Shown here one piece after another: positions 24,704 to 35,617 of a stretch of 64,000 nucleotides of DNA. The DNA lies in contig MU859088.1 in NCBI GenBank assembly GCA_033297205.1, positions 124,001 through 188,000 of the forward strand, written 5' to 3'. This stretch comes from Pseudoneurospora amorphoporcata (lineage: Eukaryota; Ascomycota; Sordariomycetes; Sordariales; Sordariaceae). Both the position numbers and the translations under genes were made by a program. Within the stretch, counting starts at the first letter, position 1, and the number at the start of each line of letters is the position of its first letter. Below the pieces are notes generated by a model. That model made no database searches. It was given only the letters and a program-made list of their open reading frames with translations, and was not told the DNA's origin.

Positions 24704-25059
24704 GCAGACTCCCTCTTTTCTTGTCACCGTCACCTGGTTTATGATCTCGCTGAGAGTCTTCGAACATCACCTGTCCATACCAAGCGAGTCTTTGCGCTAC
24801 CCAACCTCGACGCCTCAAGTCCAAATCTGTAGACCCTCCTGCACAAATCATTCAAGTTTCTCAGCTCACTTCTAATGCAATATACATTCAATACTGAACA
24901 CGCTGTACAGGCTTGTATGCCTACCGAGATACATGGCGACATGTACATATGCTACATACAAATGCATGCCGTCAAATTTGCCGGTTGAAGGATACAGTTC
25001 TATCTGTACACACTACTCACCGCAGGCACCAGGCTCGCGGATTCCTACCGGTAAGTGTC

Positions 25060-25112
25060 TACTCGTCAGGGCTCGAATCGCCTCCCAGACCAATGGCTAG
25101 CCCTGACGAGTA
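25060..25112. repeat. 53-bp palindromic element flanked by TA, copy 1
   Basis: Perfect inverted arms CTACTCGTCAGGGCT (25059-25073) and its complement (25099-25113) enclose a 25-nt loop. If the TA at 25060-25061 and 25111-25112 is a target duplication, the terminal repeat is CTCGTCAGGGCT. A diverged second copy is at 41561-41608. The structure suggests a tiny MITE or a terminal-repeat remnant of a Tc1/mariner-like element; that class is inferred only from the TA. Confidence 0.7.
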
Positions 25113-26140
25113 GAAGCCGGTGCCGGCTTTTAGAAGAAGAGGTACAATCACAAGACAAACACTCAAAAGAAAGACGATGATTTGGAGAAAAGAAAAGAAA
25201 AGAAAAAAAAAAAAAAACCGAGCCATTAAATCCAAGGGTCTGTTCTGAGGTGGAAGCAAATATGTAGACGTAACAAAAAACAACCAAAAAGACAAAGATC
25301 ATAACCTTCAAAGCTGCAAAGAGGTACCTATCGTCTCTTAAAGCCATTCTTCATACCTTGGCCTCCAAAAACAACAAGTAACAGAGAAGAGAGAGAATGA
25401 TCTAGGAGGGATGAACATTTGTGCGTTCCAAACTCGCTTGCATGTCAAGGTACCTAGGAAACCTTTCCCACATGCGGATTGTACAAACTAGTTCTGGGTA
25501 TTTTTCCTCTCTTCACGGTCTCTTCAAGGGGTATTTCCAGACTATCGTCTCAGTCTCTCTTGGCTCCTCTTTTGAGATCCAAATGAGGAGGAGCCTCTCT
25601 AGGGTCCCTTCAAATAGTTATCGGACGGGAAAACATACAAAAGAAAAACGTCCAAAGTAGATCCCGGGACTGTGATCTCATAGCAATTTGATCCATCCTA
25701 TCTAATTAGTATCTCATCCACCCCATGTACCCAGGACTTGGCACCCCAGACTTGCCATGGCAACGAACAGGAATAGAAGAGAAGTAAACAAACAAGTGGA
25801 AGATTTCTGGGGATGCCCTACTAGGTATAGAGCGATACTTGTGTGGTACTCTCAGTTTTGTCATTTTCTCAGATCACAAACCAGACGCACCTACCGCGGC
25901 GCAAGCGAGGATATAGAGAGACAGGAACTAAGTTGTTAAGAAGCTTTCGTAGATTTATATCAAGCAGCATGACATCGCACAACCGCACCCACCAGCTCAG
26001 CTCGTGCGTGCACAGGAACAATGGACGTAGTTGTGTACTTCAAAATGGTATCATTGAGCTTCGTTCTACATAGAATTATACAAATCATCATCACACTCCC
26101 ATCCATCTATCGCCCCCATTTCTACCCCCCCAAATGGCGT

Positions 26141-27809
26141 TTAACCCTTATAAGGCTTAGGACCAACCATCAACTCGGGCTTCACCAGGGTATCAAACTC
26201 CTCCTCCGTCAACGCCTTGAGCTCAAGAGCAGACTGCTTAAGCGTCAGGCCCTTCTTGTGCGCGTTCTTGGCCACCTTGGACGCCATATCGTATCCAATC
26301 TTAGGGTTGAGGCAAGTAACCAGCATGAGGGACTCCTTCATGATGCTGGCAATCTTCTCCTCGTTGGCCGCCAGGCCGTGAACAAGGTTCTTCTCAAACG
26401 AGCGCATGCCGTCGGCAAGAAGACGGGTAGAATGCAAGAAGTTGCGGATGATCAAGGGCTTGTAAACGTTGAGCTCGAACTGGCCGTTCATGCCGCCGAT
26501 GGTGGTAGCAACGTGGTTACCCATCACCTGCGCGCAGACCATGGTCAAGGCCTCGCACTGCGTGGGGTTGACCTTGCCGGGCATGATGGACGAGCCAGGC
26601 TCGTTCTCGGGCAGGTTGAGCTCGCCGAGGCCGCAGCGGGGGCCGGAGCCGAGGTAGCGGATGTCCTGGGCGATCTTGGTGAGCGAGGCGGCGAGGGTGT
26701 TGAGGGCGCCGTGGGCGTGGACGAGCGCATCGTGAGCGGCGAGCGACTCGAACTTGTTGGGGGCGGTCTTGAACTCGGTGCCGGTCATCTTGGTGACCTC
26801 CTCGGCGATGCCCTCAGCGAAGCCCTCGTAGGTGTTGATGCCGGTGCCGACAGCGGTGCCGCCCTGGGCAAGAAGGCGGAGGTCGGGGAGGGAGTCCTCG
26901 ACGCGCTTGATGCCGAAGTCGAGCTGGGCGACGTAGCCGGAGAACTCCTGGGCGAGGGTCAAGGGGGTGGCGTCCTGCAAGTGGGTGCGGCCGATCTTGA
27001 TGATCTTCTTAGCCTCGAACTCGTCAACCTTGGCCTGGAGAGCGGCGCGGAGGGACTTGAGAGCGGGGAGAAGCTCGCCCTCGACCTCGAGCACGGCGGC
27101 AATGTGCATGACGGTGGGGAAGGTGTCGTTGGAGGAAGCGGAGCGGTTGACGTGGTCGTTGGGGTGGACGGGCTTCTTGGAGCCCATGGTGCCGCCGAGA
27201 ATCTCAATGGCGCGGTTGGAGATGACCTCGTTGGCGTTCATGTTGGACTGGGTGCCGGAACCGGTCTGCCAGACGACGAGAGGGAAGTGGTCGAGGAGCT
27301 TGAGGTCGGCAACCTCCTTGGCGGCCTGCTGGATGGCCTCGCCGATCTTGGGGTCTGTGGTTCGCAAAAGGTCAGCTTTCTGCGCGCAGAGCTTCCTGAG
27401 GGGAGGGAATTCACATACCAAGACCGTAGCGCATGTTGACGGTGGCGGCAGCACCCTTGAGGATACCGAAAGCCTTGACAATGGGAGGAGGCATGCGGTC
27501 CTGGGGCTGGTTGATCTTGAAGTTGCTCAGAGAGCGCTGGGTCTGGGCGCCCCAGTACTTGTCGGACTCGACCTCGATCTCGCCGAAGGCATCGGTCTCG
27601 ATTCTGGTGTTCTTGGCCATGGCGGAGGAGCTGGAGAAGTAACGGGCAGAGGTCTTGGTGGCAGCAGAGAAGCTGGTGACGGCGGCCTTGGAGGACGAGT
27701 TGGCGACATTTGAAGCAACGCGGGCGGTGCCAGAAAGGCATGTGCTAGCAACGGCAGCAGCAGCCCGAGGCTTGGCCAGGCGGCCGACAGTGCGCATCGA
27801 TCGAAGCAT
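26141..27809 (-). CDS. fum1: fumarate hydratase (class II fumarase), mitochondrial with possible cytosolic form
   Basis: Reversibly hydrates fumarate to malate in the TCA cycle. Exon 1 is 27809-27419 and exon 2 is 27354-26141. The 64-nt intron (donor GTATGT) joins YGL to DPKIGEAIQ as expected for the family. The product is 534 aa. The class II fumarase/aspartase signature GSSIMPGKVN is at residues 384-393, and the substrate-site motifs GSGTQSNMN and the HPNDHVN region are present. Residues 1-60 are rich in Arg, Ser and Ala, lack acidic residues and end in ARYFSSSS, a typical mitochondrial presequence. A second in-frame ATG at 27620 (M64, context GCCATGG) begins exactly at the conserved enzyme core, so leaky scanning or an alternative transcript start could make a cytosolic isoform. 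Transcription runs the same way as malate synthase downstream. Confidence 0.96.
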
Positions 27810-29507
27810 GGTTACTAAGTAGCAAGGTGCGTGTGTAAGCGAGTGTTGCTCGTATGCGTATGGCTAGCACCGGAAGGTGTGGTGGTGCGGAAAGCTTAGT
27901 GATAGCGGGGTTTGTTGGAGAGGGTGCGACTTGTGGTCAGACCAGATGATGATGGTGAGGGGAGTATGATCGATATTGTACGCGGTAGTACGGTAGTTGT
28001 AGCTTCCAATAGAGGTGCGACTACTCTTTACTATTGACAATATTTGGGGTAGTGAGGAATGGGAGTGGAAGGTGATGTACCTACAGATGAATAGAAATTA
28101 AGGAATATTATACGCACCAGAAAAGGTCACAGACACAGCTCCGGAGGGGGGAGAGAGGATGGGGAGGCTTGAGATATTATAAAAGGTTCAGGAACAACAG
28201 GAACTTCACGGAAATTCACGCGTTCGCACATATAAAAAGCACTCATCCATCCATGGTAACCATGGACCACTCATGGAATACGGAACCAAAAAGGACGCCC
28301 GGTCGGGAACCCATCCATGAACCCTAGGAGCCGCAATGGTTCCCGTCCCGCCCGCCGTCCACAGCGCCAGCAATGAGGAGGTGATGGCGGTACGTCTCAG
28401 AGCTTCCATATTTTTCTGCCGTTGTCATTGATTGAAAGCCCGAGCTGGCCGCCCCAGTCCCGCCATCCCGCCATGTTCTGCTGGCTGCCGCTTCCTGCCC
28501 CTCTCGCGGCCCCCAAACGCGGCAGCAGCGGTCTGCGTCCACTATAAATCCCAGAAAGCCCGCAACCCGCTGGTCCGTTAGCTCCGGCCGGGCCATCCCG
28601 GTTCCTTGTAACCATCACCGCCCAATCGGGACCCGTTCAAGGCGATGCAGCAGCCGAACAGTTGGCAATTGACCAACAAACCATCAACAGTGTCATTGAA
28701 CATGTTTTGTTGACTGCCGGCTGATGTCTGAAGAAAACCTCTCATTGAAATCTATACCTTCTTTTCTTTGGTTCCATCAACCGCTGTGACTGCTAGACAA
28801 CTGAAGATACATAAATATTACAAAGTTCTAACATCTTAAGCTACCTCGATAGAACAGCTGAAGACCAGAATCAAAAGATAAAGTATTTCCATCTCGATCT
28901 TCTCCTGAACGTCGTCCTTCTCAACGACAACGACCGGCGACTTTCTAACGAGCTAATCTTGTCAAGCGGAACCACTCATCAAGTGGGTCCTCATCATCCC
29001 CACCATAGCCGCCAAATGCCAAGATTACGTAGGGAAAGACGGAAGGCATCTTCGGATCTGTTGCTTGTCTTTCTTGTTCCTGCCGCAATCACCCACAAAC
29101 CATGAAACCACCACCTCCTTTTTGAGTAAACAAACAACTTCATACCCCTACCCATCATCTTTGTGGCAGACAGATGGACTCATCCTCGCCCATCTTTACA
29201 AGGACTAATATCCCGTATCCATTCGCAATCCAAACTCCAGACGATCTTCCTCTCATCCAATCCTAGTCCAACAAGGTGCCCGATAACTCCGTTTACACCA
29301 AAGGCCAACAGGATAAAAGCCACCAAACAACATAGGAGTATAACATAGGCAGAGAAAAGTGCAGTGCCCGCCAGAAGGACACCATAATATGCTTTGAGTC
29401 TTTGTTTGACAACAGCGGCGCGCCACCAAATGTCGAGCTCGGAGCAATCGCAATGGTGAAAGAGAAGTGTGAGCAATAATGCGAGAAGTGAGGTCCGTAT
29501 AGATCAA
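27810..29507. other. 1.7 kb between fumarase start and kinase 3' end
   Basis: Promoter and leader of fumarase (minus strand) plus the 3' flank of the kinase gene. No coding frame with recognisable features. A short palindrome CCATGGTAACCATGG lies at 28251-28265 and TATAAAA words occur near 28,178 and 28,231 on the plus strand, with no gene following them. Confidence 0.5.
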
Positions 29508-32500
29508 TCAGGAGTTGAGCGTCTTGATCATCATCTGCGTCTTGCGCTTGTCGGTGATAAGGAGCCCGCGGTTGCGGAACTCCACGTTGATCGCATCAAC
29601 AACCTTGTGGAAGCTGCTAGCTGCTCCCTTCTCCTGCGTGAAGCGTGCAATGCTGAGATGGGTTCGCTGGTTACGCTTGCCATGCTCAATCACCATCATG
29701 ATCTCGATCGCAAACGAGACCTCCTTGACGTTGTGCGCTGAACATTCGATACAAAAACGTTAGCCTATCCATGTCTCCACACGACTGATACCTGACACCA
29801 GACGAAAATAACTTACCATTCTGGGCGCCCACGCGAGCAAAGATGAGGTTGCGTTCCTTATCGACCTCGACATCCTTGATGCCGAACTGGCGCCACTCCC
29901 TGAGCAGGATCGCTACCTCTTGCCGAGTCCGCCGTCTAGGCATGGAGAAGCACAGGTGTCGCGTAGCAGGCTTGACCCGGAACAGCCGGGCCAGCCAGTT
30001 CTGATGGACCTCAATTTGGCGGCCACCCCCTTCGCTGTCACCCCAGCTTTGTGAAGTCGCACCGCTGACCACTCTTGACTCGCTCTTGCTGGATTTGTGT
30101 TTCTTCCCACCGCCGCCTTTGTCGGTGCTAATATCGAAAGTCGACTCTGCATCCAGTGTTAGTAAGTCACACTCTTCCAACATATATATATGTCATTCTT
30201 ACCAGTAGGTGATGAGTTCTCACTCTTGGATCCCTTCCAGAATGCGAAGCTGAATGCCTTCTTCTTGTTCGGGTACGGGCCTGGTCTAGCGCCAGACTGT
30301 GCCTCAAGTCCGTCCAGTTGCTGGTGAATATCAGAGATGAGTGTGCTATCGTTGTGAACCGCAGTCGTATCGGCGGTGGTGGCAAAACTCGTGTTCTCTT
30401 TGGAGGACCGTCTGAACCAAGATGGGACACGCTTCTTGGCTGGAGCACCGGCGTTGACAGTGTTATCGCCGACATCCTGAACTTCCTGCTGTATTCCCGG
30501 CGGGCAGTTCTCCTTGTAGTCAGGAGAGACAGTCAACAAAGCCGTCTTGCGGTAGTTGCTTTCAGCAGGCGCTGCTGATGTCTGATTGGAGACCTTACGG
30601 ACATTGAGAGGTTCCGGCATGGGAACGGGGCCTGTCGTGGGAGAGTTGACCACACGAATAGTGTTCTCAGCTCTAGCCAGGTAGTCCAGCGCTTTGTTGT
30701 TCTCGGCCGGTGAAGGCGTGTCAGGAGAGGCCCACCTGGTGGAAGCATTGCGCGTCCAGTCTTCAGACGCCGTCTCATAGATTGAGGGCAGTTGCCGGGG
30801 GTCCCTGCCGGCAGGTGTTGTGTAGGCAGGTTCCGAGACAATACGACGGTCTGGAACAATGGTTTGCGAGGCAGGATTGCCCAGAGAAAGTCGCTCTATC
30901 CTAAGGGGAGCTGGATGGGCGTTAACCCCGTATGTCTGATTTGCAGCCGGAGAAATTTCGATAGAAGGGACCGGAGGAAGAGGCCGGTTCACCCACGACT
31001 GGCTGACGGCTTGTTGTTCGGAAGATGGTGCCGTCGACGACTCTGGCTGTGGAGAGGGCGAAGATGTACCCAGGGAAAGAGAAAAAGGACTGTTCTCACG
31101 AGATCCGCTGACAGCAACACTAGATTCGGACCCAACAAGAGAGCTACGGAATGCTTCGTCGCAGTCCATTGCAATTCTATAGCCAAGCTGCTGGAGTTCC
31201 TCGTCCCAAATGAGCGTCGCATCTCTCGATCCCAAAGTGTTGTTGGCAGAATGGATATCTGAGGCCTTCTGCCTCAGCTGTTGCCGGCAGGAGTCGCGCC
31301 TATCAACCACGCTGCTACCAGCTACACTGCTCGAAGCAGCGCGCACATTCTCCCGAACCCGAGCCTGGAGACGATCTCTCGCACGAATGCTGGAAAAGTC
31401 AACACCCCTTCTGGAACGGTTGTTTGCCCGCACGCGAGGTGTGCCATTGAGACTCCTAAGTGAACCCATGGATCCCATGGAAGACCGCAAGCGCCCTGTG
31501 GTATTTGTGCGCTGGGAGTTCATCCTAGGCCGCCTGCGGAATGAACCGCCAAAAGATGTATAGGAGTTGTAGGAATGGGCAATGTTCGACGTGTTGGACC
31601 GGGTGCCTGGGTCAGAGGGATTGCGGTGGACAATGATCCTTGCGTGGCTCGCTTCCGAAGCGCAATTGCGCAAGACTTGTGACGCTCTGTAAGGATCATA
31701 GCTCCTGACAGTGCCGGAGTCATTAACTTCGGCGACGTTGGAGATGACGGTGAACTTGGAAATGCTTCTCCCATGGCCGTTTCTAGAGGGCTGCGTGAAT
31801 TCGCAAGTCGAGATGCGCTTTCCCCAGCTAGGGGGCTTCAAGTGGTGGAAATCGCTCTTCGAAATGGGAATGTCATTGTTGTAGTTCTCGAGTTGTGTTT
31901 GTCTGTGTCGATAGAGAAGCCAGTAAAACACCTTTTGGTCGTTTGGTCTGTTGCGCAAGGTTAGAGTAAGGGCTGAATGGAGACTAGACAGAAGATGCAT
32001 GGACTTACTTCTCTTGGCCAAGCTTCTCCTTGAGCTGGGCCTCCGAATACGCATGCCACATGGACTTGAGCTGTCTGAGGATTTGGGGATCAACTTCCTT
32101 CTCTGGGATGGGACCGATGTCTGCGTTCCTCAAGACGTCCTGCGGTTGACCATCGCTCTGCTGATAATCGTCGACATAGTCGTACTTCTTGATGAGGGGA
32201 TGCCTCCACATCTGCTTCATAGTAATGCGCTGCAATGGGTTGACGACCAAGATCTTCCGGATAAGGTCCTTAGCCTCTCGGGAGAGATTACTTGGCATCT
32301 TGTAATGGCCTCTTCTGGCCTTTTGAAGCATGATGTCCATGTTACTGTCATCGAAGGGGAGACGGCCAGCCAACATGGCAAACAAGATACATCCCATGGC
32401 CCAGATGTCCACGGCTGAGCCCTTGTAAGGTTGATGCTTGAGCAGCTCGGGGGCGGCATAATGAGGACTGCCGCAGGCAGTTTTGAGGTGATGGGATGGC

Positions 32501-33456
32501 TCCTGGTGCAGGGCTGCCATGCCAAAGTCGGCAATCTTGATTTGGCCATCTGCCTTGAGCAAGATGTTCTCAGGCTTCAGGTCCCGATGGCAGATGTTGA
32601 AGCTGTGACAATACTCGAGAGCGCTCATTATTTGCCGATAGTAGAAAATCGCTTCCTCTTCGTTGAGGCTGCCGTTCCAGTTGATGAAGTCAAACAGGTC
32701 ACCCTTTTCGACGTACTCCGTGACAAGGTAGCTGGACCATATGTTAGTCAGGCCAACCAAGAATTGGGCATAGCATTGCTTGGCTTACATATCCTGCCTG
32801 TTCTCCCAGATGTCATGCAGCTTGATGATATTCGGATGCTGAATGAGCTTGAGGATAGCAACCTCTCTCTCGATGGCGAGGGGCATTCGGCGAACCCCGT
32901 CGGCGCTTGTGCTTGACTTGCGGTAGTCGACCCGTTCGAGGTTCACCATACTCGTAGCTTGAGTAACATGGGCGGTGCACTTGGCTACAATCTTGATGGC
33001 GACCAGCTGATGGGTGGTGCGATGGCGCGCAAGGCGAACGCTGGCAGAGGCACCCTTCCCCAGTTGCTTGCCCAACTGCCACGGGCCGATATGGGTCTTT
33101 TGAAGGCGGGTGCTCGACGCATTGGAGGAGACATTGGAGAACTGTGACACACGGCGCGCATCATATACTTCTTGGTTGTTCATCTGCTGAAGCGAAGAAG
33201 GATAACGGAGGCGGCTCATGGAGGGGACATCCGGTACAGCAACTGGAGTAGGAATGGTTACGATATGGTGTTGAACCAAAGGGATGTCGGTAATGATGGG
33301 AGTGGCAGATTTGCTGCGGTTCGTTTTCTTCCATGATTTTGCGGTAGAGTCAACCTTGGGTCGCGAGCTGGTTTGCATGGCGGCGATGTTTGCTCTGTTA
33401 GTCGCGTCGCCGAGGGGTTGGCGGACGGAAACACGAGAGCCCGTTCGTTGATCCAT
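29508..33456 (-). CDS. Gin4/Hsl1/Nim1-type serine/threonine protein kinase
   Basis: Member of the fungal septin/morphogenesis kinase group (Gin4, Hsl1, Kcc4; fission yeast Cdr2/Cdr1), which links septin organisation and cell size to mitotic entry through Wee1. Five exons: 33456-32789, 32731-32009, 31947-30203, 30146-29817 and 29737-29508. All introns (57-79 nt) have GT..AG ends, and the joined frame gives 1231 aa. The kinase domain spans about residues 125-400, with P-loop GKGASASV, Lys155 in VAIK, HRD at 271-273, DFG at 291-293 and APE at 316-318. The middle is a long Ser/Pro/Arg-rich disordered region. The last 120 residues resemble the KA1-type membrane/lipid-binding domain of this family (start of block near KPATRHLCFSMPRRR, end at KTLNS). 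The third P-loop glycine is alanine. A mini-uORF (Met-Pro-Arg-stop) precedes the start. The gene is divergent from SMC5. Confidence 0.93.
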
Positions 33457-33466
33457 GATAGCAGGA

Positions 33467-33478
33467 TCAGCGCGGCAT
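33467..33478 (-). promoter_or_regulatory. mini-uORF upstream of the Gin4-like kinase
   Basis: ATG CCG CGC TGA on the minus strand ends 10 nt before the kinase start codon (33456). It is the only ATG I see in the roughly 300 nt immediately upstream in the transcript sense. If transcribed it would encode Met-Pro-Arg and could damp translation of the main frame. Confidence 0.5.
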
Positions 33479-35529
33479 GGAAGGATAGTAGAGCCTCGCC
33501 AGTATCGGTGGACGACGACCGACGAAAACGAAGCGATTAAGTCGCGAGGGGCGGCTGTAGATGCTTAGTACGATTGCGACTGCTGTCTCTGCGGAGGAAG
33601 AGGGTACCTTAGCTAGTACCTTAGGTACAGGCGACGACAGACGACAGGCAAGAGCAATGTCGAACTGGCGATGCCAAGGAGGCAACAGGATGGGAAGAAG
33701 AAGGAGAGACAGAAGCAACAAGATGGGAAATCCCGATACGAATTGAGTTGAACCCAATGGGATGGTTTGCGCGAGTGTGAGTGCAAGAATTGGAAGATAT
33801 CGAGGACGCGGGTCGAAGTATCGAAAGCGAAAGGTGACGAGAGGGTGAGGAAAATGTGAAGAGACGGACGGGAAGGGTGGAGGTGGAAAGCCTCAGGCTG
33901 CGGCTGGCACTTGAGATTTTGGTCGGAACGACTTTACTGGTACTTCAGAATTTTGTGATTGCTTGAAATTTTGACCTTGACGGACCGGAACAGCTGTGGT
34001 AACTTTCGAGTTTTGTTTTGGCGTGGCCAACCAATGTCTAAAGTCGGCCGAGTGGACGTCCTAGGAATGGAAGGTGCGATCTCCCCGGCAACCGCCTGCC
34101 CTTGACTGCCCACGATGGTCCGGCCGGCACCATTCCAGTGACATCGGACGAACAACAACACAACCCGGAACTAGGTAAGCAATACTGCAATCTGCCTGTA
34201 CCGATGCCTCCAACCTTGGTAGTTCCAAAACAATGGTTGAGAGGTGGAGGTGTTCTTGAGGTGTCGACCTCAAGTTCCACTCATTCCCATCATGATCGTC
34301 AGTCTGTAGAGACACTCCCTCGTATAATCGCATTATTGTCACCGGAGATTCTTCCAACCATGGAAATCAAATGTTCGAAATACCTACCGCCAGTAAAGAC
34401 AATCTCTGGCATCGTATGTGTTGCTTATACCCAACTAGTGGTGTCCATTAGCACGGTGATTCCCAAATGCCAAAGGCGGTTTGGGACAGGCAGTGCACTT
34501 GCACATACAAAAGCCGCCTGAGGACAAAGTGGTTGGGACGAGAGGATTATCTGAAAACAATCATGATGATGCTGTAAGATATGAGATAATGTTACCCAGA
34601 GATAAAAGAAGTTTTTGTTGCGTAGTGTTCGGTTGACATCCATCGAGGCCATTCAACCCCGTGGAGGATGAAATGCATCATGCCAGCCAAGGCGTTAAAG
34701 TTGCTGTAAACTTTGGAGGTTATCAATTCATTCCCATATTCTTTGAGGCAATGAAGAGTCCAGTGAAATCCCAGGAATAATCAACCATTATAAGCTTGGG
34801 GCGGAGATAAAGCGAAGCAGCTGGGAAGACGGACGACCTCGATGGCAGCGGGCATATATGGATGGGAGGAATGGATAAGCACAAACATGAGTCAACAGCA
34901 TGTCGTACAAGTGCGCATCTCCAAAGAGTTGAAAAGGTTTCTGGGGCTATTCAAGAGCTCAAATGGCAAGTGGAGACGGGATAAATTCAAGTAATCGCTT
35001 CTCATGGAAGAAGCAGCTTGAACATGGTGGTTGTAAGCAATGACATGAAGTCAGCAAGTTTGAGCTGTACAAAAAATCGATTGGACGCCGACTCTGAAGC
35101 TTGGACCACCCAGCAGCTCTGCTGAGGATGCATAAGCTGCATAAGTACCTGACTTCCAAGCAAAAACACGCGGGCCACCCCACCTCGTGACCTGGCGACC
35201 CGCACCCCGTCTCTTGCTCTCTTCCACTGGAGCAACGGCCCATTCAGGAAACTCCATTAACCAACGCGCCTTGTCGCGTTTATTGACTTGTTCGACACCC
35301 TCCAAAGACATCCGGTCTTTGCATCGCTCTACGTCTTCGTTTGATTCCTGTGCACCACCGCCGCTACTAGCCTTGGTTTCTGTGCGAATTCCAACATATT
35401 CGACAAGCCCAGCATCTCCGTGCGATCGGCTCTAATCTAGTCTCGCCTCAGACTTGTCTCAGCTGGTCCAGGCCCAGATTCAGCGTCGACCAGGGCAGGT
35501 CTTGATTCTGGGCTCCAAATCGCTGGAAT

Positions 35530-35538
35530 ATGCCCTGA
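35530..35538 (+). promoter_or_regulatory. minimal uORF upstream of SMC5
   Basis: ATG CCC TGA, a two-codon upstream reading frame ending 79 nt before the SMC5 start codon. It matters only if the transcript begins upstream of it, which the sequence does not show. Confidence 0.4.
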
Positions 35539-35617
35539 TTCATCACACCAGACCCTTTTCGCCAGCCTTTACAACGGGAACCGCCCACCCTCGCCCCAAT
35601 ATCACATTCCCACAAGC

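Larger units (their letters stand above)
21873..26140. other. 4.3 kb between malate synthase and fumarase
   Basis: The left part is the promoter/leader of malate synthase and the right end is the 3' flank of fumarase, both minus strand. I see no protein-coding gene. It contains a (GATG)9 microsatellite, a 296-bp element with near-perfect 36-bp terminal inverted repeats, a 53-bp palindromic element and a short A15 run (25,203-25,217), each described separately where worthwhile. Confidence 0.55.
33457..35617. promoter_or_regulatory. 2.2 kb bidirectional region between the kinase and SMC5
   Basis: Shared upstream region of the divergent kinase (minus) and SMC5 (plus) genes. Near 33,603-33,630 there is a cluster of TACCTTAG-type words in direct and inverted order. 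No supportable gene lies between them. Confidence 0.5.

Noticed and set aside
26021..27439. 472-codon open frame on the plus strand opposite fumarase
   Set aside because: Same codon-bias shadow effect; composition is repetitive (VELGDVAGELLGE-like) and the fumarase frame explains the interval.
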